NCBI GenBank assembly: GCA_050084985.1
Contig: JBITNC010000001.1
Span: 77,314,001 to 77,378,000, forward strand
DNA: 64,000 nucleotides
Reading direction: 5' to 3'
DNA from: Nageia nagi
Taxonomy: Eukaryota; Pinophyta
Position 1 is the stretch's first letter, and each line of letters starts with the position of its first letter. A program made the position numbers and the translations under genes. The notes beneath the pieces were generated by a model. That model was given only the letters and a program-made list of their open reading frames with translations, was not told the origin of the DNA and did not search any database. Of this stretch, positions 34,901-47,528 are shown piece by piece.

Positions 34901-36360
34901 CTAGGATAATATCATAAGAAACTAAGGTAACCACATATAAGTCCCAAACAATAAACCCTTTGGGTAACTTGATCTCAACATTTCTAAAACATTGTTTGAT
35001 AGAACACTTTTAACTAAACCCAAACTCTACTTACCATCCATTTGTAAAAAATTTTGGTACCTTAATCATGTCTTTAACTAAAGAATTTGAAATAAAATTA
35101 TCTGTTGCACCATAATCTATCAAAACTTTAAAAGATTTTCCAAAATTTTTACCCAAGATCTAGAGAGTTGTAGCTTGTCCTCGATTTTGTCTTGATCTAG
35201 TTGCTACAAAAATTCAATGGTCCTTAGCTGGGTCTATCTTCAGATAACATTAACTTGCATAATCTGCTCCATCATAGTTCCAACATCCATCACATGGTGC
35301 TTTCTTTTACTTTGCATTATTATCCTTAGGCACATATTGATTATTTATTTGCTCAAGGAGTCCTTGATTCTGGTTCTTAAATCCTTGATTTCCATTTCCA
35401 TTTCCTTATCTTTTTCATACAGTAAATAGTTCACAAAGGTATTTGTAATGCCTAAGTTACTTTTTGCTCTCTTAGCTAGATCATAAGCCTATTACAATGT
35501 CTTAGGGTTTAGGACATTGACCATAGTATTAAGTTTTGGATCCAACCCCACCAGGAATCTATGAACCTTCAAGTGGTTTTTATCATCTAGAATGTACTTA
35601 AAAAGTTTGATGAACCTTTGATGATATCTTTGCGCACTCATGGAGCCTTGTTGAAGTGTATAATATTCCTCATATTTCTTATAGAAATAGATCTAAGGAA
35701 TAAATCATTTTTGAAATGCTTCCATAAATTCCGGCCACTTCATACACTAAACTCCATGCTCAATTTTGTAGGCATTCCAGCATTAAAGAGCAACATCTTG
35801 AAAGCTATAGGTAGCCCACATGGTCTTGGTTTTTGATGATATATTTTTAATTGAGAAGTATGTTTCAACCTCCTCTAACCATGCTTTTGTGTGCTTACCT
35901 TCATGCTTTCCATTAAACTTGGGTATCTAAGATTTCTTTAGATCAGCTGTAAGTTCTTGTTTGATTCTTTCTTGAATCTGGTTATTCATTCCACCTGATC
36001 CTTCTTGTGATTGAATGATTGGATCAGATTCTTATCTTGGAGGGTCAACTCTTTGACTCAATAGATTATTTATCAATTTTTGCTTCTCTACCACCCGCTC
36101 TTGGAGTCTTGTGATGGCTTCTTCTTGTCCATTATTTTGATTAGAATAGTTAGAAGTACTCTTAGTATTATTTGCAGGAACCTACCAATTGGCATTCCTC
36201 ATTGTTCCTCTTCTAGCATTTCAGCCCCTAACATTTACATTTTAGCCTTTAAAATTCATATTTCTATCCCTAACATTTCTTTGGTTTGCATTGGCATTGA
36301 CATTCATGGGAAGGCTATTTGTGGCACCTTATCACAGGTTACATGAAGCTCTAGTTACAG
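31920..36360 (-). pseudogene. Ty3/Gypsy gag-pol, decayed, with chromodomain-like C-terminus
   Basis: Read right to left. Gag core at ~35900-35560 (EEYYTLQQGSMSAQRYHQRF) with a degenerate knuckle (CDGCWNYDGADYAS, 35290-35240). Protease at ~35130-35040 (LIDYGATDNFIS, where the family usually has DSGA). RT at 34388-34050 ([20 protein letters not shown], then FLDDILIYS at the active site). RNase H at 33671-33468 (MCTDASLEGLGGVLSQNGNP). Integrase zinc-binding region at ~33030 (CLECQKVKAKH), integrase core at 32916-32400 (MDFIVGLAKTRFHLDSILVV), and a chromodomain-like end at 32149-31928 (FHISLLQKY, LVQWDKYFESSSTW). Frameshifts and stops separate every block. The family polyprotein makes the enzymes for replication and targets integration. 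Gag is about the usual size, so loss is by point decay and not deletion. Confidence 0.85.
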
Positions 36361-36488
36361 ATCTTGGGAGTGCCATAATATGAGTTCACCAAATGGTATT
36401 ATTATTAAGCTCGTGCATACTCATATGGACTTCTTAAACTTTTACAACAAAAGATTCATGGACCATAAGCTTAAGGGTTTATACTTGA

Positions 36489-36501
36489 TACTCTGATACT
36501 A
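36489..36501 (-). promoter_or_regulatory. Primer-binding site of the Gypsy element
   Basis: The minus strand reads TTAGTATCAGAGTATC beside the 5' LTR, a diverged form of TGGTATCAGAGC, the initiator Met tRNA site. Confidence 0.6.
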
Positions 36502-36502
36502 A

Positions 36503-39500
36503 TGTAATGCAACAACTTATTCTCATAAACTAAAACGCTAAATTTCATATGTAATATTTTTTTTATTTAGTTTAACACTCTAATGATCTAAGAATGAACC
36601 AAGCAATCCCACATGAGTTTAATAATGCTGCTAGCTAGTTTAACACTCACATGGCAAGATTAGTTAAGAACCGAGAATAACCAATCTTGGTAAACTTTTC
36701 TAGTATTCACTCCTTAACACTCACATTATTGAAAGGAAACCTCAAAAGTAACCTCACCATTCCTATTCCACATCTTGTGTGCAATAGGCTTTTTGATCAT
36801 AATGTAGTGGTTTTCTACTCGAGGCCCATACCACCTAAGAGATCGCGCTTCCACTAAGTTAAAATCATTACCTAATGATAACTCTCCATCTCATAGGAGT
36901 AGATAGCTTGTCCTAAGAAAGCTTCCATATGAGTAGGTAACATCGCTTATGGAATAATCATCATACCTCTATTTGCTAACTATAAGTGGTATGACTATTA
37001 GTTACCCTCACCCAGTAATAGTAGTTTTTTTGATTGCTATCCCCACCTGAGTCACTTGTCAAAGGATATGAGTCACTAGCCTACCCATAACTATGGTTTA
37101 GGCCCATCATGTGGTCTGGCATCCCCATGCCCATAACTTAAGGAGATATGGATATTAAATAATATCCTCAAGTGGTTGTTTAGTTTAATTTATTATTAAC
37201 TATGTTGACAAAAAGAACCATCCATGACCTAATATCTTTGAATAATGATCTCGAATAGGATGAGGGTACAATACACTATGCCTAATAAGTTCTAACCTAG
37301 GCTATATCTTTCTTCATCTTTGCCCATGAGGTGTACATCAAAAGTTTTGATTATAGGCTTATTTAGGAAGTCACATAATTCTATTTAACCCATACACATT
37401 GTATGGCTTATATGGGTTTACTTGTTAAAATTCCTCATGCATACATGAAGTAGCAATTTGTGAGGTAAGGTCTAGCCACTATTGCTACAAAAGTAATATG
37501 ATGCTAAATGATCCTTACATAAGGAATATTCCTTTTATTTATCATTTAGTGGTATAGGTTGATGAAGGTTCTCCACCATGTTTCTTGAATTATTGATTTC
37601 ATCTCAAAAGTTTCATTAGATCAAATAATTCTTTTCAATATTCTCCATGGTCATTGGCCAGAATATGGTAGAATCTAAGCCTAAGTTGGATTTTATTCCT
37701 TTAACTATAATTTTTTACCTTATTATTTAAAAACTCCCAAATTTTCTCAAAGGATCCCAAACAATCCCATTTAATCCCATTGGGTCCCACTTGTACCCAT
37801 TTTGATCCCAAAGGTCCCTAAAGTTTCCTAAATGATCATAAATTATCTTTTGGAACCCTAACTCAAATTTAGGATTATTTCTAAGTCATTGGGATAGTTT
37901 TGGGTTTATTGGGATTAATGACCTAATCAATCTAGCTCATATGTTTCATTAGTTTTATCAACTCTTAACAATTTGTGATACATATTAACCATTTTCAAAT
38001 ATTAACTTCTATTCCTATTCATGTAATCATTAAGTAATAGCATTAAATAATCATAATATTATTCTCAATAAAAAGGAGACTACATAATAAAACTAATACA
38101 TTGAAGTACAAACTCATATATATTTCATTTATCAAGGCATAAATATAAAATAATCCTCATTGATCATTTCTATGTTAATACAAGAATAATTACAAGAAGG
38201 TTAAATACACCTAGTAAAATTCATTTGTCAACATCTAAGTTAATGATAAATTTTTCATAAATTTATTACAAATAATGATTAAGAATCATAACTTATGATG
38301 TAATACAATGAAGTACATCATATCATCTCATATCCATGAATTAGTAATCCATCTTTATTTCATCATGGAACACCTTCATCGATCAACGAGGATCAAGCAT
38401 CAAACAACTCCATAGTCCTTTGGTGAATGGGTTGAGTACTAAGAAGAGGAGGATCAGGACACTCTTGACCATTGTGAATTTTATTCCATATTTTCTCTTT
38501 CTACTTTATAAGCCTCAGGAGGATTTTAGATCCTTTTTGGATTACCTACTTTCCTTGGCCAATTCTTTCATTATACAAAGGTTTAATTAACAATTTCAAG
38601 CCATTTTCCATATGCACTATCCTATATTATTCATTACTTGTTCCTTTAAATAATCTAATCCTTTATCTACACATCAAATTCTATTGATAATAATATTACA
38701 CATTTAATTTCACCACCAATCATATTTAGATTTACTATTTATCATGATTTTTTAAACATCCAAGTCTTATCAATATTTTATAAGCAATCACTTCTTCCAC
38801 TAACTTTTTTCATAGTCCATTAAATATAAAATCGAATGAAATAAAGGTATGACATGAGAATAAGGGATACATGATAGAATTGTCTATGTAGTTTCACTCT
38901 ATTCTCACACGAGGCATATATAGGGAGGCTAATCTTTTTTATTTTATTTGTAGACTTAGCTCAAAAATCACACAAAAAGGAATCATTGGAAAATATCTAG
39001 ATTAATGGACAAGTGCCTAATAAATTTGTAGGATAACATGAATCTATTTAATGCCCAAAGTTTGTTTACAAGGCCAAATGAGATTTGATTATTTTATGGC
39101 AAACATTTAAATTCATTGGTGATTTGAGTGCCTAATCAATCTCTATAACCATTGTTAGCATTTCTGTCAATACATCATGGGGATGTGAGTATGGAAAGAA
39201 TAATCATCTGAAGGTAACATTCTATTTATCTTTGTTAGTATTATTTATTGTATACAGATACAAAAACTTTTGAAGAAGTAAGAGTAATGGCTTCTTATTA
39301 GGGTCAAAAGTGCTCTACAAAACTCAGGAGCCTCTACCGACATTCTCTAGGCAAGTGCTTGTGACGAAGTCAAGAAAATCCATTAATGAGTAGTCTCAAC
39401 ATGATTTTTCATCCATAGAGAGATCATAGGTATACTAGATTTGAGAATTTACTCAACAACATTATGCATTATAAGCACTATAATGGTCTCAACATACACA

Positions 39501-41421
39501 CAAGATGGTTCTCAAAAAGAGCACTTTGAAATCATTTACTAAAGTACTATTCTATGGTGGAGACTCAAGAAATTGATATGCACCATTGGTGGAAATAGAT
39601 AGGGAATCCATTTAAAGAGGATTGGGATTATATTCAAGTTGAAATTATGAGCTATGTAGCAAGCAAAGGATCAAATCCAGCACCTATCTCTCTTTTAGCA
39701 TGGTTAACGTGAGAATGGAGGAAATAATGCTCCTTTATATGTGGTTCTACCATATAAAAGAGTAAAAAGTACAAACTCTAAAAATAGATTGACCAGAATA
39801 CATTTCCACATACAAAATGATGTTAAGGTAAAGAAGCAAAAAATATGAGTACCAAATGTATCATGTGGGTTCTAAAGAAATTCAAAGGGTAATCAAAAGA
39901 GTTTGAACTATCCGTGAGCCATGGTGATATTAAATCTCTTAGGCTTGATTTTCACACTCATTAGTTTATAAGAGAAATAATAAATATTCTAGCCTTTGTC
40001 AAAACAAGTAAAAACTATTCAATAAAAAAAATAGACAAGAGTTAGAAGGGCACCTTGTTTTAAGAAGGAGAAGAGAGGGCTCTACTCCATGGCTTCAAAG
40101 GAGAAGAGATAGCTTAATTACTTAGTGATTCACATATTTTCTTAGTGGTAGAAATTATTTAACTAATCCCATCAAAAATATAAAATACATTTATGCTCAG
40201 AACTTTCTATCCCTAGATCTAAATAAAGGAAAAATAATAAAAGAAAATCCCACTTCTTTACTTTTAAAAGAAAGTACATGGTACCAACCTTCACATGCAA
40301 CATGTCAAACCATTATATCTCTTAAAATGGTACAAGACTTATAACAATAATTAATTCTAAAATTTCTATCAAATATTACTTTTATACAAATCATTAAATA
40401 CATCAAAATAGGAATACTTTAACTAAGCATTTTAAAAATGTAAAAGAATGCACCTTGACTTGGATAGGGAGGAGAGACTTTTTTTCTTCACATAACTTTA
40501 CATCCAAGCTTGAGAATAACAAGAATGAAATAATAAGAGATAGATAAGTAGGTGTTTCTTCTAATGTTCTACTCTTTTATTTATAGCCAAGGAGATTCAA
40601 GTGTGTCCAAATGAACGTCTCTTCATACCTTTAATAAGTTTTGTGGTAGGTTTGCTTAAAGTTGTTGATGATTGAAATAGTATTAAATACCTTGAAACTT
40701 TTTTTTTATTAATTGAAAAATTAGTGTCAACTATTGTCCATACATAACACAAGGAAATAAAACTAAGTAGGATCATTACTCTATTATTTTTCTAACCATT
40801 AAATATCTTGTAACACCACAAGGTGACCTTAATTTTGTTCTAATAGTATTTTTATTATTAACCCCATATGGTAATAGTATGGGCACTCATTTTTAATTTT
40901 TACTCTATTTAAATTTATTTTTTTAACCTTATGTACATTTTCAAATTTAAATAAGGTGTATTCTTTTTTTCCTCTATTTTCAAATTCAAAATTCAAAACT
41001 CAACAAGGGAAATACACCTTTACCTGCAATGATCGCTTCATCCTGCAGGCAAGATTATTATTCCAAACATATTTGTAAACACATTTTCATTAAGAAATTG
41101 ATAATCATAGAAATTATTCTATATAAAACTACATGATTTTTGATGGTCATAGGATGTGTCAATGATTCAACGATAATCATTTTCTCCTTCTTACCCTTCT
41201 ATTCTTATCACTAATTCACCTTTGGTCCTTAGGGTCTTTGGATCGCTTTTTCATTGCAAGGTAACTTAGTGTCAAAACATCTCGAAGCCAACATCAAATT
41301 ATCACAAATGATACATATTCCCTTATCAAATTCATTATCACCATAGCATTATTCAAACATGATCTATCCAAATCCTTGATGGTACTTTAGGTCAAACAGT
41401 GTCTTGAGGTGGGTTGTGACA
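36503..41421 (-). repeat. 5' LTR of the Gypsy element
   Basis: 4919 bp, partner of 26893-31798. The minus-strand TATA-like box TATAAATAAA is at 40576-40585, about 0.84 kb from the LTR start. It ends at the target duplication TCTAC (41422-41426). Confidence 0.9.
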
Positions 41422-41426
41422 TCTAC

Positions 41427-41603
41427 ATTTAAATCTATTTTTGAAATATAGGTAGAACACACCCTAGTTTTATCATGTTCTCTAGCTACTATTTGAAGAG
41501 CTTCAAGTAGAGGTACAAATAATAGCAAAAATGTATTTATGACTTTTCAAAAGAATGACTTAGGTGAAGACTAAGATGTGTAAGAATTTTTGGTTAACCA
41601 AAA
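41427..41603 (-). pseudogene. 5' end of the element A gag region and leader
   Basis: Short interval between the Gypsy insertion and the 5' LTR of element A. It should hold the start of gag and the primer-binding site. No clear start codon or tRNA-Met-type site was found; the minus strand next to the LTR reads TTTTGGTTAACC. Confidence 0.4.
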
Positions 41604-42333
41604 TATAGACCCAAAAAGTGTAATTAGCACATAATTACACAAATAAATAAATGGTCTACAAGTACAATGATAACATGATATATATCAAATTAAAATGAAT
41701 ATACATGAGACATATAAACCTAATACAAAGTGGGCATGTAGTCAGTTTATGTACAACCCTCAAAGTGGAACAATAATAGATCTTCAGAGGATTGTGATTA
41801 GAACTTTAGATGAACTTCCAATAGATATTCACTTGAATGATTTCATGATTTGTTCTTTGAAATCTAGACCTCTCAATCTAAGAGGCACATACTATTGGCT
41901 ACATGGAAATGGTACACCGTTGATGATGTAGAACTAGATGTTTCATATCACATGTAAAAGAGAGATTATAGAGTTGAGATAGTATAACAAATTCTCAAGA
42001 CAGGTGGCATCAAGAGATATTGTAAGTTTGATGTTTGGGATAACCACTTATACGAGAGATATTATAGAGATGTCAACCTTCACCTCCTGTATTTATAACC
42101 TTAAAGGAACACAAATGGAGTGAAATCTGACTCATAGCAATAAAGATAATCTTTCAATATTCAAAATAATTTAAAATATAAGTCATGGTATATGATATTA
42201 CATTGGTCTTAGCACATGGTATTTGCAATATAATAGCACTTTATCTTGACTTATGCATTATTTCCAATTAATCATTAAATAAGTCTACATATGATTTATT
42301 AAATAAATAATAAATCATTTTTAGGCATCTATA
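41604..42333 (-). repeat. 5' LTR of element A
   Basis: 730 bp matching 2278-3008. The terminal TG has become TA (TATAGACCC) and the inner end reads TCTATA where the partner has TTTACA. It is followed by ATACT, the probable target duplication of GTACT at 2273-2277. A plus-strand frame at 41695-41931 is not preserved in the other LTR. Confidence 0.75.
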
Positions 42334-45289
42334 ATACTTTTCTTTTTCATTACATCTCATATAGGTTAGGAATGCACTTTTATATGGGTTAGGAATGCAT
42401 ATCATATAGTGTAGGTTGCATCTTATTACATTATTTTACCTTATGTTCTTTTGTCCTTTGTAGGTTAGGGGCATAATTAACCTTTAATTATGTTCTTTTC
42501 CCCTTTGTTGGTTTGGGGTAAAATTAATCATCATCCTATTATGTCCTTATATCTTCATATTTTTATGGTCTAGTCCTCAAGCTTGCTCAATTTGTTTAAG
42601 TTTTTTCAAGTTATAAAAGGTCTTCTAAAGCTAAATAATTATAATTTTAGATTAGGAAGGTTAAATATTAGTCATGGTAGGATCAAATTGGTATAACAAG
42701 CTTGTGGGATGTATTTTAATATTTTTCATAAGGTAGCCCAATGTTGATGCTATAGTAATTTGTAAGAACAATCAAATATTATTTCATATTTGGATAAATC
42801 TAAAAAAGTTATACAAAATTAGAAAAAGATCATCAAATTCCTTATGATTCAAAAGATATGGTCATTTGAAGTTTTCAAGTCTAAAGCGTGCAAAACAGGT
42901 TTTGCAAGAATTGGCTAGTTATGATCCAAGAGGGCTAAAAGTATGAAAAGAGCAAGTCAGAAGCACAAATCTAAAGGTGAGTATGTTATTTGGTATATGA
43001 GTATGATTTAAATATTATTTATCATAATTGCATGCAATTTGAAGTAGTTTCATGGACATATGAAAAGTTGTCAAAACACTGCTGCAAAATTGTCAAGAAA
43101 TTGTAAGAATGTTAAGAATGCAAGTTTTTATTTTAAAAATTCATGTTCAGTAAAAAGTAGGCACTCATGTACATTTTTGATAGTGTAAATGATTATTTAT
43201 GGTTTCTTTCATGATATAGTAACTTTGTAATGGTTGATAAATTGCTATATATGTGGATATTACAAAAAAATATTATGTCACAGTTGTTAAGTTCAAAATG
43301 TCATATATGCTTTGTAATGTTTGAAAATTAATATGTTTTATTTTTGATTTTTATTAATAATATGTTTCCTTTTTAGTCATTAAGATGATATGATATTACC
43401 CATGATTAACTTATAATGTTCTCATGGATTGGGGCTATCAATTATTTTACTTAGGTGCACCCAAGTTATGGTAGTTTTTAAGTTCAGTATGAGTTTTAGA
43501 TAAAAATTTGGTTATGAATTGGTTGGAAATCAATTTTGGTTCATAATTTTTATCTTATATTTGGTCTTAGTTATCATATATTTAGTTTAGAAAAGTTAAT
43601 ATGAGTTATAGGTACAGTTGGTAGAAATTGCAATGTTAGAAAATATAAGTATCCCAACACCAATGTAGGGGGCATGTAGGAAAATGTCAGAATATGTAAG
43701 TATTGCATCATCAATGATGGGGTCATAAGGCCAAAATTCAAATTTTTTCAAAAATTTAGAATAAAAAATGATTACAAATTTATTTTAGTAAATTTAGTTG
43801 GTTCAATATGGAAGTTTCCTAGTGTTGATATTAGGGGCATATGATGATTTCTTACCTATCTTGGGGATATTCCCTGAAGAGCTCAAACAATTATAACACT
43901 TAACTCCTTATGACATTATTATGTATTGTGGCATGGCTATTTATGTATTTTGATATTCATATAATAGTTTTATGGATAACATATGCCTTGTATGTCCTTT
44001 ATGATCTTTATGACTATATGTCTTTTGTGTTTTGTGATTACATGATTTGAATGTTTACATGCTTACATACACTTTATGATCATTTCTATGATATACCTAG
44101 ATGGTTTGAGAACTAATCCATCACTTTGTTTGATTGAGTATAAGTCTTTATTGGGTGGACTCTAAAAAATCCTCACTTTGTTATGATGTACCCAGATGGT
44201 TGGGGAAATAAGCCATCACTTTGTTTGATTGAGTAAAATTCCTTGTTGGGTGGATGTATAAATAATAATCACTCTTTGTTGATTCTATTGGTGTCAATGC
44301 TAAGTATAGTTTTCATATTGGGGCATGTTTTAATAGTCCTTTTTTTGTGGACATATAAATAACCATAACTTATATGATATGATTTTATTACATTCCTTTA
44401 TTGGTTGGGGTATTAACCATCACTTTTATGATTTATCTTTGATATGTTATATTTTTCATCTATGAATGGGGCATCTTGTGCTAACATGATGATATTCATC
44501 AATGGATAGAGTAATTTTGATTTCATGATGATGAGTCTATGAATGAAGTACTTGATATCTTTATGAGAATTTTTATGATCTTACATGATGCTCACACTTT
44601 ATGATCTCCCTTTATTAGTTGGAGTATTAACTATCACTTTATAATCACTAGTTTGTTGGTTGGGATATTAACTTTCACCTATGTTCTTATTATTTGCATC
44701 TATGAATGGGGCATTAGGTCCTATTTATACTAGGATATGTATCTATGAACAAAGTTCTTTTTGATTCCACGATAATGCATGCATATTATATTTATTTTAT
44801 CTTTGTTTTTTATTGCTATATATTTAAGATGAAATGTTATTACATAAGTCCATGAATGGGATACTTAGTTTTATTATGATGATGTTTATCTATGGATAGG
44901 AAATTAAGTATTTCTGTGATGATATTATGCACACATATGATGTTGATTATTGTTCTAACTATTACTGCTATATATTTAAGAGATGATCACTTGTATGTTT
45001 TTGAAGATGTTATTTTCTACCTCTCTATTTATAGGTTATTCTTTACTTTTGATTATTTTGATTTTTAAAGAGTTCAACTCTTCACAATCAATGAAAAGAA
45101 ACCAATATCATGAAACTTTGATGATCTAAGAATTTCACTGGAAGAACAAGAGAGTATTATATTTTCCCTCTTTTTATTTTCTTTTGAAAATATAATTACA
45201 CTTCATTTCATTAAATTTGCAAAGGTGGGCATTTTTTGAAACTTAATTTTGTGCATCCTTAGGTTTACTTATTAAGTTCAACTTTATAT
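42334..45289. other. Non-coding DNA with degenerate repeats
   Basis: No coding frame or domain was found in 3 kb. Between about 44090 and 44900 there are diverged tandem-like units: an approximately 95-bp unit containing CCATCACTTTGTTTGATTGA twice (44126 and 44211), then shorter units with TTGGTTGGGGTATTAACCATC, and units with CATCTATGAATGGGGCAT. This may be the LTR or tail of an unrecognised element. Confidence 0.45.
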
Positions 45290-45754
45290 TGAAGGACTAA
45301 AGACATAAACATCAATATTCAAAGCATAAATATAATAGCCAATGTCACAAATTTGACATATATACAAAGTGGTTCCTCTCATATAAGAGATTACATCCAC
45401 TAACTAAGATCTTTCTCATTCACAAAGAAAACTCTCTTACAAGATCTCTTGCTTTATCTCCTAACACTAATCCAAGAGCATAACTTTGATTCAACTTTTG
45501 GTGTATGATCTTAAGGTAAGGGCCTTCTATTTATAGGCCAAAATCCTCCCTTGGATCATTTTTTTAACCATTGTACAAAGATATGACATGCTTCACCCTT
45601 TTACCTAAGGGACATGCTCATGAGAAGAAGTGTAGTACAAGTTACATTACCATATTCACTTAAATACTTAAGGTATCTAGGGATACCTTTAAGTATTGAT
45701 GAATTTACAAAGAAGAACATTACAAACCCTTACAATAATGCATTATACATTCCA
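45290..45754 (-). repeat. LTR of Copia-2
   Basis: About 465 bp starting TGAAGGACTAAAG on the plus strand, like the TGAAGGATTTG of Copia-1. It keeps the TATA box (minus CTATAAATAG, 45527-45536) and a hairpin (45663-45697, AATACTTAAGGTAT paired with ATACCTTTAAGTATT). The polypurine tract next to it is mostly lost. Confidence 0.75.
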
Positions 45755-46257
45755 ACTTTAATGCAATATTAGGATAGAGTGAAGAAGAGAGAAGAAAGAA
45801 AAAGTAAAAGAGAGTTCTCCTCCATACATATACAATCAGAGATGAGAACTTTTACATCTTTGTGAAGTAAGAAATATTTTAGTTTGAGAATCACTACTTT
45901 ACCATTATAACAAATGGTTTACAATATAATCATTAACCAAAATTGGTTTTAGTGTATATAAAGTATTCATATAACCAAAATTTGACATGATGAGCCTCCA
46001 TGAGTCTTCATACTTGAAGTAAGTAACTTGCAATCTTAAGAAGAAACCTAAAAACTACATGCAACTCAAAAAATAAGATCAGTTAGATGCATATGTATGC
46101 ATTCATATCAATAAGGTTAAATGAATCAAGCAATACCATCCATAAATTAATAAATGGTGCACTATAAGTCATTATGAAGATGTGAATATAATACTCATAT
46201 CACCTACTATATACAAAATATGTTTTAATTATCACCACAAATAGAGCATAAAAAAAT

Positions 46258-46400
46258 GCACATATGAGTTCCTCACACATGGATAATTGAATAGTGCCAA
46301 AATATACATACAAGTTCTTCACATATGGATAACTGAATAGTGTAAAAAAGATCCATCATACACACATATGAGTTCCTCCCACATGGATAACTGAAAAATG
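46258..46400. repeat. Tandem repeat in the Copia-2 3' region
   Basis: Three units of roughly 50-60 bp with CATATGAGTTCCTCACACAT and GGATAACTGAATAGTG. It sits where Copia-1 has its seven-copy array and shares only the GAGTT-C-TCAC core, so the arrays have diverged or been replaced. Confidence 0.6.
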
Positions 46401-46559
46401 CTAACAATGGTCTATTATACACTCAAGGTGTACAAATAGTTCATAACACAACAAGAACTAACCAAAAAGGTACACATATAAATCAACACTATACAACTAA
46501 AAATCCTCCTAAGGGTGAAGTTACCATCATAAATATGAATTCAACATAAGAATTTAAAT

Positions 46560-47525
46560 GTCAATTTTCTTTGAGGAAAACTTTACCAATCCAATATAAT
46601 TTCTAAGCTTACTAAATTGAGCTTCAAGAAGGGACTTGGTGAACAAATCAACAAATTTTAGGATAGATAGACAATACTTCAATTGTATGATGCCATATAG
46701 AACCTTTTCCTTGATGAAGTGTGCTTGAATTTTAATATAGTTTTTCTCTAATGGAAAATATGATTCTTAGCCAAAGAAATATCCAACTAATTATTTGAAA
46801 AATCTAAGATGGACAAGCTTGATCATACCCAATTTCTTTTAAAAGATGCCTAAATCAAATAGTTTCTTTGTTGCAATAGACATGGCTTGATATTCAACTT
46901 CTATGGTGAAAAGAGAAATAATAGGATACTTCTTGTAAGCCTAAGAGATAACACTTGAACTAATGCTAAACACATACATAGGTTGATTTCCTATCATCTC
47001 TATCTTCCCTAAAGTGATAATCTGAGAACTTTGATAAAAAAAATGAGGGTAAATTGGAATACTTTAGAGCAATATCCTTCATCCCCACAACATACCTCAA
47101 TATTTGTTTAACAACATTGAGATGCTTAACATATGATTTTTACATAAATTGTACCATTAGATTCACTATAAAGGTAATATATGGCTTGAAAATAGTCAAA
47201 TAAAGAAGACTATCAATTAATTGCCTGTAAGCCATAGCATTTACCAACTAAGAGTTAGAGCCAAGAGATAAAGCGATTCCAGGAGATACTAAGATCATAA
47301 AAGATTTGCACTCCTTGATTCTAAAATTTTGCAAGATATTTGATATATACTTGGATTGATTAAAATAAGTACAATCTTTTTATTGGTACACTTGCATTCC
47401 AAGGTAGTAGTGCAAGAGATGAAGATCAATCATTTCAAATGTTACCTTAAGTTTTGGATATGCACTCTTGGATGATTTCATCATTATTATCGATGATCAA
47501 AAGATCATCCATGAAAAGGAGAATC
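46560..47525 (-). pseudogene. C-terminal RT/RNase H fragment of Copia-2 pol
   Basis: Aligns base by base with 16920-17890 of Copia-1, covering the RNase H domain and the end of RT up to the YVDD region. Frameshifts and stops throughout; no open frame remains. Confidence 0.75.
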
Positions 47526-47528
47526 AAG

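Larger units (their letters stand above)
26893..41421 (-). mobile_element. Gypsy element with 4.9-kb LTRs
   Basis: LTRs at 26893-31798 (4906 bp) and 36503-41421 (4919 bp) align along their whole length, beginning TGTAATG and ending TGACA. The 5-bp target duplication TCTAC is perfect (26888-26892 and 41422-41426). A tRNA-Met-like primer-binding site (36491-36501) and a G-rich polypurine tract (31799-31812) place the 5' end on the right. The internal region is only about 4.7 kb and carries decayed gag, protease, RT, RNase H, integrase and a chromodomain-like tail. Two thirds of the 14.5-kb element is LTR. The domain order, with integrase after RNase H, is Ty3/Gypsy. The tail and long LTRs suggest a chromovirus (Tekay/Del-like), which is inference. 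Confidence 0.9.
2278..42333 (-). mobile_element. Element A: non-autonomous gag + antisense-PMD LTR retrotransposon, split by two later insertions
   Basis: Related ~730-bp terminal repeats lie at 2278-3008 and 41604-42333; the left one begins TGTAGACCC and ends TTTACA. A polypurine tract on the minus strand abuts the left LTR, so the element reads right to left. The flanking 5-mers GTACT (2273-2277) and ATACT (42334-42338) look like a target duplication with one transition. Inside are a minus-strand gag (8025-9739, continued at 26597-26892 and 41427-41603) and a plus-strand PMD gene (5191-6952). A LINE and a Gypsy element interrupt gag. Without them the element is about 8.7 kb. No protease, RT or integrase lies between gag and the PMD gene, so it would depend on another element. 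The gag type and antisense cargo fit a Gypsy (Tat-like) relative, which is inference. Confidence 0.75.
45290..47528 (-). mobile_element. Copia-2: 5'-truncated relative of Copia-1
   Basis: A single LTR (45290-45754) is followed by a 3' non-coding region and the C-terminal part of pol, all aligning in order with 15462-17890 of Copia-1 but much diverged. The similarity stops at 47525-47528, inside the RT region, where a CACTA-like terminus begins. The remaining 5' part of the element is not visible in the window. Confidence 0.8.

Noticed and set aside
35217-36346. Three plus-strand frames of 70-88 codons in the Gypsy interior
   Set aside because: Complement of the decayed gag; the minus-strand reading gives the recognised motifs.
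41695-41931. 78-codon plus-strand frame inside the right LTR of element A
   Set aside because: The same sequence in the left LTR has a TAG and a frameshift, and element B's LTR lacks it, so it is not conserved.
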